12,286 bases of DNA from JAJYTL01 sp046705265 (GCA_046705265.1 JBJKQL010000094.1:1-12286); one strand, 5' to 3'. Counted from the stretch's first letter, positions 1 to 7,000 are shown. The notes: generated by a model from the sequence alone, not told the origin. Numbers and translations are program-made.

Positions 1-337
1 TCGACGTCTGGCCGTTGCGACCGGCACCCTACGTCGACCAGAGGTTCTTCGTTCCCCTTCAAAACGCCGCCCCCTTTTAACAGAATCTCGCCGCCGAATA
101 GACGCGCTTTTACGCCGCCGCCAACAGAACGGCCCCCAGCCGTCATCACATTTGAATCGGAGCCGAAAAAAGACCCGAATGTGGAAGGCAACCAAAGCAA
201 CCACATTGTGCGGTTATCGCGGGACGCGCGTGTGCCAGGGTTGTGCCGCCGCATACCTGGCATGAGGGGGCGCCATACCACCCGGGAGGAACGGATTTCG
301 TGGTGCCAAATCACGCGCCAGCTGATGTCTCAAGATG
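1..337. other. Left-edge stretch without a secure gene
   Basis: No recognisable gene. On the plus strand frame 1 stays open from the window edge to the stop at 418-420, but its translation is proline-rich at first, resembles no family I know, and its end runs into the GFA gene on the other strand. On the minus strand an ATG at 204-206 opens a frame that reaches the left edge (68 codons), glycine-rich and without a clear Shine-Dalgarno sequence. The glycine and proline richness on opposite strands comes from the same CCGCC-type runs, so both may be chance. A partial gene crossing the left boundary cannot be excluded. Confidence 0.4.
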
Positions 338-826
338 CTATCGGCGGTAGCTGTCAGGAAAATGCGGTGTGTCGTGGTCGGGATGTTGCCGGTTGCACGG
401 GTTCGAGATCTTCGTTCTGACCTCCGATGTGCGCTTGTCCGTCAGGCGGCCGGGCAGCAAATCGGCAATCCAGGACAAGCGACTCTCGACCCCAAAGTTC
501 AGCTTGGGCGCCACGGTCTCCGGATCGTCGAGGCTGCCGATCGTTACCTCCATATGTGCCGTCTCCAAGTATCGGAATGTCAGCGGCGTACGGCACGCCG
601 CGCAGAAATCTCGGCAAGCGGCAGACGAGCTACGGAAGGCCGCAGGCCGGCCGCGGGTCCAGGTCAAGTCTGCCTCGTCGATCTTGGCGAGCGCCGCGAA
701 GAGCCCGCTCGTTGCCTTCTGGCATATTCGGCAATGACATATACTGCCTTCGGGGGTGGCGTGAAGGGCGTAGCGCACGGCCCCGCATTGGCACCCCCCG
801 CTAGCGATTACCCGGCGCTCACTCAT
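338..826 (-). CDS. GFA-domain (glutathione-dependent formaldehyde-activating enzyme/CENP-V type) protein
   Basis: A 162-residue zinc-binding beta-fold protein of the GFA family, probably cytoplasmic. The zinc ligands are in the usual order: GGCQCG (Cys12, Cys14), CHCRIC (Cys30, Cys32, Cys35) and CRDFCAAC (Cys71, Cys75, Cys78). The segment FCAACR stands where the family usually has FCxxCG. Length is typical of the family. The ATG at 824-826 is preferred over the one at 851-853 because GAGGGGAGA lies just upstream of it and family members begin near this point. The family name comes from a reported glutathione-formaldehyde role, but most members have no proven substrate, so the enzymatic role here is unknown. 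The gene has the same orientation as the TRAP operon but sits 274 bp beyond dctM, so it is probably a separate unit. The last 25 or so residues are polar, His/Asp-rich and look non-conserved. Confidence 0.9.
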   Translation of the reverse strand: MSERRVIASGGCQCGAVRYALHATPEGSICHCRICQKATSGLFAALAKIDEADLTWTRGRPAAFRSSSAACRDFCAACRTPLTFRYLETAHMEVTIGSLDDPETVAPKLNFGVESRLSWIADLLPGRLTDKRTSEVRTKISNPCNRQHPDHDTPHFPDSYRR

Positions 827-1100
827 TGATTCTCCCCTCGATGACGCTCGCACAATGAAGCGAACTTTCCGTCATCCCATTTTGCACACCACGCTCCCGG
901 GAACGACAGACCAGCCATCATCATAATGACCACTTGGCCGCTCATGGCCCAAGCACAAAAAAAGCGAAGGCGTTCTCACGTTGGCAGTCCACAGCGCGGT
1001 CAAAAGTCAACGTCTGATTGAAGAAAATTCACGACGATCACGAATAATCACTCGAAAGTCCCCGTGTTCATCGTGGGGCATTCCTGATGACGACGAGCCT
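827..1100. other. Intergenic region between dctM and the GFA gene
   Basis: This is 274 bp and AT-richer than its flanks. An imperfect hairpin has arms CTTGGCC (933-939) and GGCCCAAG (946-953) with one bulged C. On the minus strand its T7 run lies before the stem, not after it, so it is not a canonical terminator for the TRAP operon. Two direct copies of TCACGA lie at 1029-1034 and 1038-1043, with a shorter TCAC at 1048-1051. I saw no good sigma-70 promoter for the GFA gene. A 31-codon plus-strand ORF starting at the ATG at 927 matches nothing known to me. Confidence 0.45.
831..839 (-). promoter_or_regulatory. Shine-Dalgarno site that fixes the GFA gene start
   Basis: On the minus strand GAGGGGAGA lies 4 nt before the ATG at 824-826. 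It supports that start over an ATG nine codons upstream. Confidence 0.6.
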
Positions 1101-2402
1101 TCACCTAACCATCATATGGGCCGGCAAAAATAATGTTAGGGCTGGGAAAAAGTACAAGACATAGAGTAAAATCACCTCAATGACTATATAAGGTACGATG
1201 CTCAACATCATCTTCGGCAACGGAATGCCGGAAATCGACGACACGGTGACAAGGTTCAATCCCACCGGTGGATGAATTTGTGCGATTTCCTGGTTTACCG
1301 CGGCCATGATGCCGAACTGCACCGGATGAAGGCCAATGGCGAGCGCGATCGGGAAGAAAATCGGGATCGTCAGGATCGTCATTGCTCCTGATTCCAGAAA
1401 CGTCCCCATGGCGAGATAAGCCAACACCATTCCCGTAAACACGAGAAGAGGCCCGCCTGGAATATGGCTCACGGCCGATGCGAGTTCTTGGGGGAACTGC
1501 AGGATCGCTGAATAGCGGGCAAAAACGCTACCTAGCCCGAAGATCATCAGTAACATCGATGACGTAAGGGCGGCCGTGAGGGCGGCGGAAAAAATGCCTT
1601 TCACCGTGAAGCGCCTTTGAATGAGCCCCAGCATCATGATGTAGACGGCGGCAACGGCGCCGGTTTCGGTCGGCGTAATAATCCCCAAATAAATCGACAC
1701 GATGATAAACACAGGCAATAAAACAACGGGCGCTCCGCGCCGACACGCGATCCAACGTTCCTCCCAACTTGTCTTGGTGCCTTTGATCGGTGGTTTCACG
1801 AAGAAGACGACGTATATCGCAAACAATGATGCCAAAAGGAGGCCAGGAATGATGGTGCCTATGAATAGCTTTCCGATTGAGGTCTGAGTGATGACCCCAT
1901 AAATGATCAAAGGAATGCTGGACGGCATAAGGATTCCCAACGTCCCGCCGCCAGCGATCAGTGCCCCTCGCACGCGATCTGAATAGCCGTCCCTTTGCAG
2001 GGCAGGCAGAGCCACGAGGCCCACAGTAACCGCCGTCACCGGGCTCGACCCGCAGATCCCGGCGAAGATGGCGCAGGCCATGACCACGCCAACCCCTAAA
2101 CCATTGTTCAGAGAGCCAAACCATACCCTGGCGAAATCGAACAGGTCGTCGGCGAAAAGTCCGACCTTGATAAGCATCCCAACAAACACAAATAAGGGAA
2201 TTGCCACCAATTCAAATATGTTCAGCCCCTGCCACAAGAAGGAGGAAAAGTCGACGAACGCCTGATGGACACCGAAGAAAAGTGAAAGGCCTGTAAGGGC
2301 GGCAATTCCGATCGATATGAAGATCGGAATGCCAAGCCCCATCAGCACAAACATCAACGCAACGATGAGTGCGGCGTCAGTGCCAGTTAAAAGCCCACTC
2401 AT
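1101..2402 (-). CDS. dctM: TRAP transporter large permease subunit, DctM family
   Basis: A 433-residue polytopic inner-membrane protein, the sodium-coupled transport channel of a TRAP system. Almost the whole chain is hydrophobic, with about a dozen segments. It carries typical DctM stretches, including an early GLGIPIFIS, a GSSPVTAVTVG loop near one third of the chain and a GILMPSSIPLIIYG motif soon after. Length is normal for the family. The start at 2400-2402 was chosen because the ATG overlaps the dctQ stop codon (ATGA), which implies translational coupling; an upstream extension would sit inside dctQ and is not DctM-like. It is the last gene of the minus-strand aconitase X/TRAP operon. 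No clear rho-independent terminator follows. The substrate is set by DctP and cannot be read from this subunit. Confidence 0.95.
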   Translation of the reverse strand: MSGLLTGTDAALIVALMFVLMGLGIPIFISIGIAALTGLSLFFGVHQAFVDFSSFLWQGLNIFELVAIPLFVFVGMLIKVGLFADDLFDFARVWFGSLNNGLGVGVVMACAIFAGICGSSPVTAVTVGLVALPALQRDGYSDRVRGALIAGGGTLGILMPSSIPLIIYGVITQTSIGKLFIGTIIPGLLLASLFAIYVVFFVKPPIKGTKTSWEERWIACRRGAPVVLLPVFIIVSIYLGIITPTETGAVAAVYIMMLGLIQRRFTVKGIFSAALTAALTSSMLLMIFGLGSVFARYSAILQFPQELASAVSHIPGGPLLVFTGMVLAYLAMGTFLESGAMTILTIPIFFPIALAIGLHPVQFGIMAAVNQEIAQIHPPVGLNLVTVSSISGIPLPKMMLSIVPYIVIEVILLYVLYFFPALTLFLPAHMMVR

Positions 2403-2923
2403 TCGTGCTGCGCCAACTTCACGGCCTCTGGATGAATTAGGATGGCAAGCCCCTGAAGCGCGATAACGAGGCCGCCCATCGGCAGTGCAAGTTCCGGCCA
2501 AAACTGCGGTACGCTCAACAACGTGTCGGACCTGATGTTCTCCGCGTATGAGGCATATGCCTGGTTCCAACCGGCAACCATCAAGACGATACCAAACGCG
2601 GCTTCTGATAAGCCTGCCAGCCGATTGAGTAAATTTGCCGCCCTTGGGAATCTTTCGAGAAGTATGGTTACGCGAAACTGATGACCCGTCTGAAGCCCGT
2701 AACCGCTCGCGAGAAAGCCCAGCATAATCATGGCGTAGCCCGAGGTCTCAAAGACCCAGTCCGGAGGAAGCCGCAGGCTGTCCATGATCACTTCGTATAG
2801 AATCGGGAAGGGAAGAAGGAACGCGAGAGCCGCTCCTCCATAGCAGACCAAGCGGCTCACGCCGGAAAGAACGCCTGCAATCCGCGCCGCAAGCGTTCTT
2901 TCTCTCGCGGAACTTGCCTTCAA
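2399..2923 (-). CDS. dctQ: TRAP transporter small permease subunit, DctQ family
   Basis: A 174-residue inner-membrane protein with four predicted hydrophobic segments, starting near residues 25, 60, 98 and 138, as expected for the small DctQ permease that pairs with DctM. Family-like features are the aromatic/acidic loop after the first segment (Leu-Pro-Pro-Asp-Trp-Val) and GLQTGHQFRVTILLERFP before the third. The start appears to be TTG at 2921-2923. An in-frame TAA lies 24 nt upstream, TTG is the only usual initiator between, and GGTGA sits 7 nt before it, overlapping the dctP stop. The stop overlaps dctM by ATGA. Rare TTG initiation plus a short 7-nt gap to dctP suggests expression below that of dctP, as binding proteins are needed in excess. 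Confidence 0.93.
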   Translation of the reverse strand: MKASSARERTLAARIAGVLSGVSRLVCYGGAALAFLLPFPILYEVIMDSLRLPPDWVFETSGYAMIMLGFLASGYGLQTGHQFRVTILLERFPRAANLLNRLAGLSEAAFGIVLMVAGWNQAYASYAENIRSDTLLSVPQFWPELALPMGGLVIALQGLAILIHPEAVKLAQHE

Positions 2924-2930
2924 GGCGATA

Positions 2931-3974
2931 TCACCGCTCCGCTTTTAGCACCGCATTCACGATATCCGGAGGAAACCGGCTTTCATCCTGCTTCGCCAAG
3001 GGCGCAAGGCCTTTCTGGAAAGCCTTGTATGCCTCGGTTCCAGGCTTGAGAACCGTGACTTTCATGCCATGACTTTCCATTTCCTTGAGCTGAATCTGAA
3101 AAGCATGGATCATGGCCTCATTGGTCTTTCGGCCTGCTTCGTTCGCCGCTTCGGTGACAACTTTCTGTAGATCCTTCGGAAGGTGCTCAAAACTGCGCAG
3201 GTTCATGACGTAGCCATTGATGAGAAGGCCAAAGAGACCGTTAGGATCCAGGAGATATTTCGAAACTTCGTACTCCTTTAGCCCGATAGCACCTTCAAGG
3301 CCGCCCAAGGCCGCCATCACGGTACCCCGTTGAAGCGCCGGGTAGACGTCGCTCACGGTAATCGTCGATGGGGCCCCGCCAAGCGTCCTTATGATCTCGC
3401 CGGTTGGCTTGTCGTAGACCCGAACAGTCTTTCCACGGAAAGCGGATGGCGATGTCAACGGGGTATTCGACACCACGATCGGCGATCCGTTATCGAGAGC
3501 GACAAGCAGCTTGACCCCACGTTTGTGCATCGCCTCGTTTAGCGCCTTGAATAGGGTCGTTCCCGGTCCAATAACATCCTCGTACTTCGCCGACGACGGA
3601 GCGAAGAAAGGCGTATCGACGATGCCAACCAGCGGCGTTGTCGATATCCAGGTGCCCATTAGCGTCAACGAGATATCGGCGACATCGTTCTGTATCGCCG
3701 AGGGAACAACTTGTTCCTTGACGAGAGAGCCCGCAGGAAACGACTGCACCTCGATCTTGCCATGGCTTCCCTTTTCAACGAGCTTGGTGAACAGCGGCAC
3801 AAAAGCCGTGACCTGCGGCGCTGTTGGGGCCCCCCAAGTCGCCAATCGCAACGTGTATTCGGCCGGGCCTGCCCAAGCTGGTAAAGATGCCCCGACTAGG
3901 GCAAGCGGGACAAGCAAACCAACCAAGCACCCTAACCACCCGAACCGGGGCGTGTTGATGATTCTACGCAGCAT
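2931..3974 (-). CDS. dctP: TRAP transporter solute-binding protein, DctP family
   Basis: A 347-residue periplasmic binding protein that delivers substrate to DctQM. The N-terminus is a classical Sec signal peptide: basic residues (MLRR), a hydrophobic core at about 12-30 and a likely cleavage after Ala-Trp-Ala (residue 35). The mature part starts with a beta-strand typical of the family (YTLRLATWG). The segment FRGKTVRVYD (179-188) contains Arg185, at the position of the arginine that binds the substrate carboxylate in most DctP proteins. VYPALQRGTVMAALGG (210-225) matches the conserved hinge/ligand region. The ATG at 3972-3974 has a strong GGGAGG upstream. A stem-loop lies just before it (3997-4030). 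The conserved Arg suggests a carboxylate ligand. The linked aconitase X genes suggest a hydroxy acid or imino acid, but this is inference. Confidence 0.95.
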   Translation of the reverse strand: MLRRIINTPRFGWLGCLVGLLVPLALVGASLPAWAGPAEYTLRLATWGAPTAPQVTAFVPLFTKLVEKGSHGKIEVQSFPAGSLVKEQVVPSAIQNDVADISLTLMGTWISTTPLVGIVDTPFFAPSSAKYEDVIGPGTTLFKALNEAMHKRGVKLLVALDNGSPIVVSNTPLTSPSAFRGKTVRVYDKPTGEIIRTLGGAPSTITVSDVYPALQRGTVMAALGGLEGAIGLKEYEVSKYLLDPNGLFGLLINGYVMNLRSFEHLPKDLQKVVTEAANEAGRKTNEAMIHAFQIQLKEMESHGMKVTVLKPGTEAYKAFQKGLAPLAKQDESRFPPDIVNAVLKAER

Positions 3975-3996
3975 GTCTCAATCCTCCCTGTCTGTT

Positions 3997-4030
3997 CGCA
4001 ATTCCCACTGTCCGTGGGCCAAAAATTGCG
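3997..4030 (-). other. Intercistronic stem-loop between the aconitase X small subunit and dctP
   Basis: On the minus-strand transcript an outer 7-bp stem (CGCAATT with AATTGCG, at 4024-4030 and 3997-4003) encloses an inner 5-bp stem (CCCAC with GTGGG, at 4014-4018 and 4004-4008). The loop is GGACA and a 5-nt bulge (TTTGG, 4019-4023) lies on one side. It sits in the only long gap of the operon (132 nt), about 10 nt before the dctP Shine-Dalgarno site. No U-tract follows on either strand, so it is not an intrinsic terminator. A role in mRNA processing or in stabilising the 5' end of dctP message is inferred. Confidence 0.5.
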
Positions 4031-4106
4031 CCCGATGTCTATTTGGAATTTTGTCTCGCTGCCGCTGTCATATTCGCGGCGACTCTATTTCGGCAGCCAG
4101 TCTCTT

Positions 4107-4535
4107 TCAGCTTTCCGCCTTCAAGATTCGAAGGGCCGGACTCTCTGCATCCGGCTCAATTTCGACCCAAGCACCATTTGGAATGACCGAGGTTATATCG
4201 ACATCAAATCCCGAGATCATGTTGAAGTCGGCCAGTGCGGCCCCTTGAACCATGATGGGGTTGACGACGTTCAGCACCAACGCCGCGGGCGCCATGCCGC
4301 GGCTTGCCATTTCATGCAACATCCACGCGGTGGCGACGCCCCCCTTGGCCGCGTCCAATACCAATACGCGTCCAACGTAGCTTTGACCGAAGAGTTTGTG
4401 ATCCGGGCGCGAGAACACACCTTTGATCCGGTCAAGATCGTAGCGAGCCGAAAATCCGTCCTTCGCGACCAACGCGCGTCCACGCACCAACTGTCCCATG
4501 CCTGCTGCGGCGTAATAGACCTTCTCCGCTGTCAT
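4107..4535 (-). CDS. Aconitase X small subunit (swivel domain, DUF126 family)
   Basis: A 142-residue protein with the swivel-domain fold of aconitase X, encoded separately from the catalytic subunit as in the two-subunit form of the family. The block from Pro44 to Leu60 (PDHKLFGQSYVGRVLVL) and the AAALVLNVVNPIMVQGA-like stretch at 84-100 fit the family well. The loop after Leu60 reads DAAKGGVATA (61-70). In the members I remember this loop is Ser-rich (a GSSSGS-like motif) and supplies the catalytic Ser; here the Ser positions are Gly, Val, Ala and Thr. That may mark a distinct clade or altered chemistry. The ATG at 4533-4535 overlaps the catalytic-subunit stop by 4 nt, which decides the start and implies coupled synthesis of a 1:1 complex. 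It is probably cytoplasmic. Confidence 0.88.
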   Translation of the reverse strand: MTAEKVYYAAAGMGQLVRGRALVAKDGFSARYDLDRIKGVFSRPDHKLFGQSYVGRVLVLDAAKGGVATAWMLHEMASRGMAPAALVLNVVNPIMVQGAALADFNMISGFDVDITSVIPNGAWVEIEPDAESPALRILKAES

Positions 4536-5773
4536 GGGATTCGCCCCGTGCAAGCTACAGCGATGCATTCATCCATGGAAAGAAGCGCCGGCTGGTAGCC
4601 GTAGCCGCTAATAATATTGACGAGTTTCGCGGAATTGGTGACAAGGCGTTTCCAGCCATTCGCTTCGCCGATTATCCGTGCATAGCTTTGGTAGAAGCAC
4701 ATCCCCGACAAGACCAACCCACCCGCCGTTTCAATAGCCTCCGTGATACCCATGCGGTCGGCATCCGGCTTAATCTGAGGGCTTGTTACCGCAAGAAGGG
4801 GGATTTTGACTTGCCGCCCTGTTAGACGATCAGCCAACGCGCGCATCTCGATCAGGCTTAATTGGGGCGCCGAGAACACAACCACGTCGGCACCGTCGAG
4901 GCTCTTTCGGTACGTGTCGTGAAAGATCCAAATATCTTGCTCAGTTATGTCGAAAGCGGGAGAACCCTCCAGCGCTCGGACGTCCTGTTCTCGCTTGGCT
5001 TCCGGTGTGATTTCCGCCATGTGAAACAGCGCAACCGAACCGTAGCTCGCTAGTGCCGCCCCAAAATGTTTCATTTCATCGGACGAAGGGATACGGTTTA
5101 ACCCGGTGAGAAGAGGTACCTGCCAATAGCTCTCACACAGACGGCCAACCAGCGCACCTAAGGCCCCCCACTCGTTCAGCTCGCGCGGCGTCCACCGCAC
5201 GGCGATCTGAAGAGTAGCGCGGCGCTTTTCATCCAAATGATAGCCATAGCGCGGCGTCCGTCCGGTCAAGCCGGCGCTCAATGCCGATGGCCCACCCTCA
5301 AAATTTGAACGCGCCCCGAGTACGCTATTGCTATAGATCACAACGCCGGTATCGCCATACGCAACATGGTCACCGAGAACCGGCGGCATGATGGTCTGAT
5401 AGTTGATGCAGGTATTGGTCATCAGAACGCCTAGCGCCTCGAACGCCACGGTGGCCCGGCGTTCCAGGTCGACGATCCACGGCGTCTGCTTTATCCGATT
5501 GGCGGCACAGAAATCCGTTCCGCGAGGATCGGTAATCGTGGGAATCCGAACGCGGCGGCGTTCTTCCGGTTGCCCGGCAGACATGCGTTCTATCCATTCG
5601 ATCCCCGCCATTCCAAGCGATTCGGTGTCTCCCATGATGTGGGCTTGGCTTACCGGCACAAAATCTACGGCACCGAGGTAGCGGCCAACGCGGATTTGGT
5701 GCTCTATCGCCCACTGCCGCGGCTCGCCGAAGGCGCCGCCTAGCATCGCCGTTTCTTCTTCATTCAGTCGCAT
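4532..5773 (-). CDS. acnX: Aconitase X large (catalytic) subunit, divergent
   Basis: A 413-residue catalytic domain of the aconitase X family (formerly DUF521). Characterised members dehydrate cis-3-hydroxy-L-proline (bacteria) or mevalonate 5-phosphate (archaea) using an iron-sulfur cluster. Family landmarks in order: an RLNEEETAMLGG-type N-terminus, RIPTITDPRGTDF (76-88), MTNTCINYQ (118-126, Cys122), NSVLGARSN (149-157), YHLDEKRR (178-185), SAPQLSLIEM (301-310), SGMCFYQ (356-362, Cys359), TNSAK (379-383) and a C-terminal DEC-AVACTG. Cys122 and Cys359 match two cluster ligands. The third, expected in a GCPH-like motif, is Ala302 within SAPQ. The ATG at 5771-5773 is preferred over the one at 5813-5815: it has AGGAG 12 nt upstream and gives the usual family N-terminus. 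It is the first gene of the operon, divergent from gntR. The substrate is unknown. Neither ornithine cyclodeaminase/pyrroline-2-carboxylate reductase nor proline racemase is present, so the hydroxyproline pathway is only one option. Confidence 0.88.
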   Translation of the reverse strand: MRLNEEETAMLGGAFGEPRQWAIEHQIRVGRYLGAVDFVPVSQAHIMGDTESLGMAGIEWIERMSAGQPEERRRVRIPTITDPRGTDFCAANRIKQTPWIVDLERRATVAFEALGVLMTNTCINYQTIMPPVLGDHVAYGDTGVVIYSNSVLGARSNFEGGPSALSAGLTGRTPRYGYHLDEKRRATLQIAVRWTPRELNEWGALGALVGRLCESYWQVPLLTGLNRIPSSDEMKHFGAALASYGSVALFHMAEITPEAKREQDVRALEGSPAFDITEQDIWIFHDTYRKSLDGADVVVFSAPQLSLIEMRALADRLTGRQVKIPLLAVTSPQIKPDADRMGITEAIETAGGLVLSGMCFYQSYARIIGEANGWKRLVTNSAKLVNIISGYGYQPALLSMDECIAVACTGRIP

Positions 5774-5892
5774 CGCTAACTTTTTCTCCTGCACTGGATC
5801 GCACCGCACAGTCATGCGCAGAAATCGGACCGTATTTTTCGGATTTGATGACCATTAGAACGGGGTCAACAACTTTCCGCCTGCCAGCGGGG

Positions 5893-5906
5893 CGGAATCG
5901 ATTCCG
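5893..5906. promoter_or_regulatory. Perfect 14-bp palindrome, possible operator
   Basis: CGGAATCGATTCCG is fully self-complementary. It lies 120 bp upstream of the acnX start in a regulator/operon divergent spacer, a plausible position for a dimeric regulator site. The protein that would bind is unknown. Confidence 0.35.
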
Positions 5907-6103
5907 TTCGCGCGTCTGAACGTGAAACACGCCTCTGTCCGCGTCGGCTGCGCGAGAGTGAGAGAGAATGGCAACTGGGACGACGCTCGCCTTGACCTGG
6001 AAGGGCAGGCGGCGCGCCGCGCGCGGTTGCGCCGAACCTGTTTGTGTTGATGGGTGGCGGCGTTTCCTCACCCTTCTCTCCCCGGCCCGTCAGGTCATGT
6101 CGC

Positions 6104-6131
6104 CTGATTTCTATTTCTAAGACGTTATGAT
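6104..6131 (+). promoter_or_regulatory. Possible sigma-70 promoter of gntR
   Basis: A -10-like TATGAT (6126-6131) follows a weak -35-like CTGATT (6104-6109) with 16 bp between. Transcription would start near 6138, about 33 nt before the gntR ATG. The match is weak at -35. Confidence 0.3.
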
Positions 6132-6151
6132 ATGTCTTCCCATATGTAAAC
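6124..6151. promoter_or_regulatory. Imperfect palindrome, candidate GntR operator
   Basis: GTTATGATATG (6124-6134) and CATATGTAAAC (6141-6151) form an inverted repeat with 8 of 11 matches around TCTTCC. The inner ATATG/CATAT pair is perfect. It overlaps the likely gntR -10 element, which would suit autorepression by the adjacent HutC-type regulator, and it also lies in the divergent region shared with acnX. It is a sequence-based inference only. Confidence 0.4.
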
Positions 6152-6170
6152 ACCCTCTCGGAAACCAAGA

Positions 6171-6956
6171 ATGGACGACGACTCAGAACCGCACACCCCC
6201 ATCCTGCCACCTCTCCGGCGTGCGAGTCCCCGCGCCTTGCACGAGCAACTCAGCGACCGTCTGCGCGCTGAATTCGTCTCGGCGTATGCAGTTGGCGATC
6301 AGGTCCCGACCGAGGAAGAGATCGGGCGTCTCTATAATCTGAGCCGAGTAACGGTTCGCCGGGCCACCCAAACGCTGGTTGACCAAGGCATCCTCATTCG
6401 ACGGCAAGGCAAAGGCACATTTGTTGCGCCGCGGCGACCCCGCATCATCTATGCAATCGACCGGTTCGGTCCGTTTTTAGATGCTTTTCCGCCGGAAGAG
6501 ACCATCAAGGTCAAGCTTCTTGCCTTTGCGATGGCGGAGGAAAAGGGCTTGGCTACGGTATTTGGTGATGACCAGTCCCGCCCTGCGTTGATTTATGAAC
6601 GTCTTTATCATTCGGCCGGTGTCCCGCACGCCCTTCTGCGAATTGCACTCCCTAAGCGCCTCGGCAAGAGAGTGCGCCGCGCAGACGCCGCGTCCATCGG
6701 CATCTATCAGATTCTTCGCGACAAATTGAAAGTAGCGCCCATCCGGGCGGATTTTTACGTCAGCAGCGAGTTGCCAAGCGCCAAGCTGGCCCGCACGTTG
6801 CAAATTTCAGGCAGCACGCCCTTGATGGTCCTCGAGCGGATCTCATACGACCGCGAGGGAAAACCCATTGAGCAGACGATCCACCATCTGCTGCCCGAGG
6901 TGTATAAGCTTAGTGTAAGCGTCGGAACGCCATCAATCAAAGCTAAGCCTCGCTGA
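6171..6956 (+). CDS. GntR-family transcriptional regulator, HutC subfamily (UTRA ligand domain)
   Basis: A 261-residue DNA-binding regulator. The winged helix covers about residues 20-88: LHEQLSDRLRAEF, then VGDQVPTEEEIGRLYNLSRV with the recognition helix SRVTVRRATQTL and the wing RRQGKGTFVA (77-86), all canonical for GntR proteins. Residues from about 105 to 250 form the UTRA effector-binding domain, with the typical late block of Glu-Arg-Ile-Ser-Tyr-Asp followed by GKPIEQTIHHLLPEVY. HutC-type proteins usually repress until a small molecule binds. Divergent placement next to the aconitase X/TRAP operon suggests it senses the imported substrate or a breakdown product. The ATG at 6171 fits the family; its Shine-Dalgarno sequence is weak. 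The protein is intact. Confidence 0.93.
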   Translation: MDDDSEPHTPILPPLRRASPRALHEQLSDRLRAEFVSAYAVGDQVPTEEEIGRLYNLSRVTVRRATQTLVDQGILIRRQGKGTFVAPRRPRIIYAIDRFGPFLDAFPPEETIKVKLLAFAMAEEKGLATVFGDDQSRPALIYERLYHSAGVPHALLRIALPKRLGKRVRRADAASIGIYQILRDKLKVAPIRADFYVSSELPSAKLARTLQISGSTPLMVLERISYDREGKPIEQTIHHLLPEVYKLSVSVGTPSIKAKPR

Positions 6957-7000
6957 TATGGAACTTTCTTGCACAGAGGGGCCCGTGCGGCCGGCATATC
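6955..7000 (+). terminator. Hairpin overlapping the gntR stop codon, weak terminator candidate
   Basis: GATATG (6955-6960) can pair with CATATC (6995-7000), enclosing GCAC (6971-6974) with GTGC (6985-6988). The sequence after it is TTGAG with no T-tract, so intrinsic termination is doubtful. It may only be an mRNA 3'-end structure. Confidence 0.2.

Larger units (their letters stand above)
5774..6170. promoter_or_regulatory. Divergent control region between acnX and gntR
   Basis: This is a 397-bp spacer between divergently transcribed genes, so it must carry both promoters. It contains a perfect 14-bp palindrome (5893-5906), a 5-bp inverted repeat CGTTC/GAACG (5905-5909 and 5918-5922), a GC-rich run around 6010-6025 and an imperfect palindrome next to gntR (6124-6151). 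On the minus strand TTGACC (5864-5869) could be a -35 element for the acnX operon, but no matching -10 at normal spacing is evident. ORFs seen here on the minus strand have no family resemblance. Confidence 0.55.

Noticed and set aside
335..829. Plus-strand ORFs opposite the GFA gene
   Set aside because: Arg/Ser/Pro-rich translations without family resemblance; the minus frame has all expected zinc-ligand Cys.
933..953. Hairpin after dctM as the TRAP operon terminator
   Set aside because: On the minus strand the T-run precedes the stem instead of following it, and the stem has a bulge.
927..1022. 31-codon ORF in the dctM-GFA gap
   Set aside because: Basic, low-complexity product, no ribosome-binding site seen and no family resemblance.
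3511..4598. Plus-strand ORFs across dctP, the intercistronic gap and the aconitase X small subunit
   Set aside because: They lie antisense to well-supported genes and have no recognisable domain.
5760..6210. Minus-strand ORFs in the acnX-gntR spacer (5760-6071 and 5866-6210)
   Set aside because: Arg/Ser/Pro-rich with no family signal, and they overlap the acnX and gntR starts.
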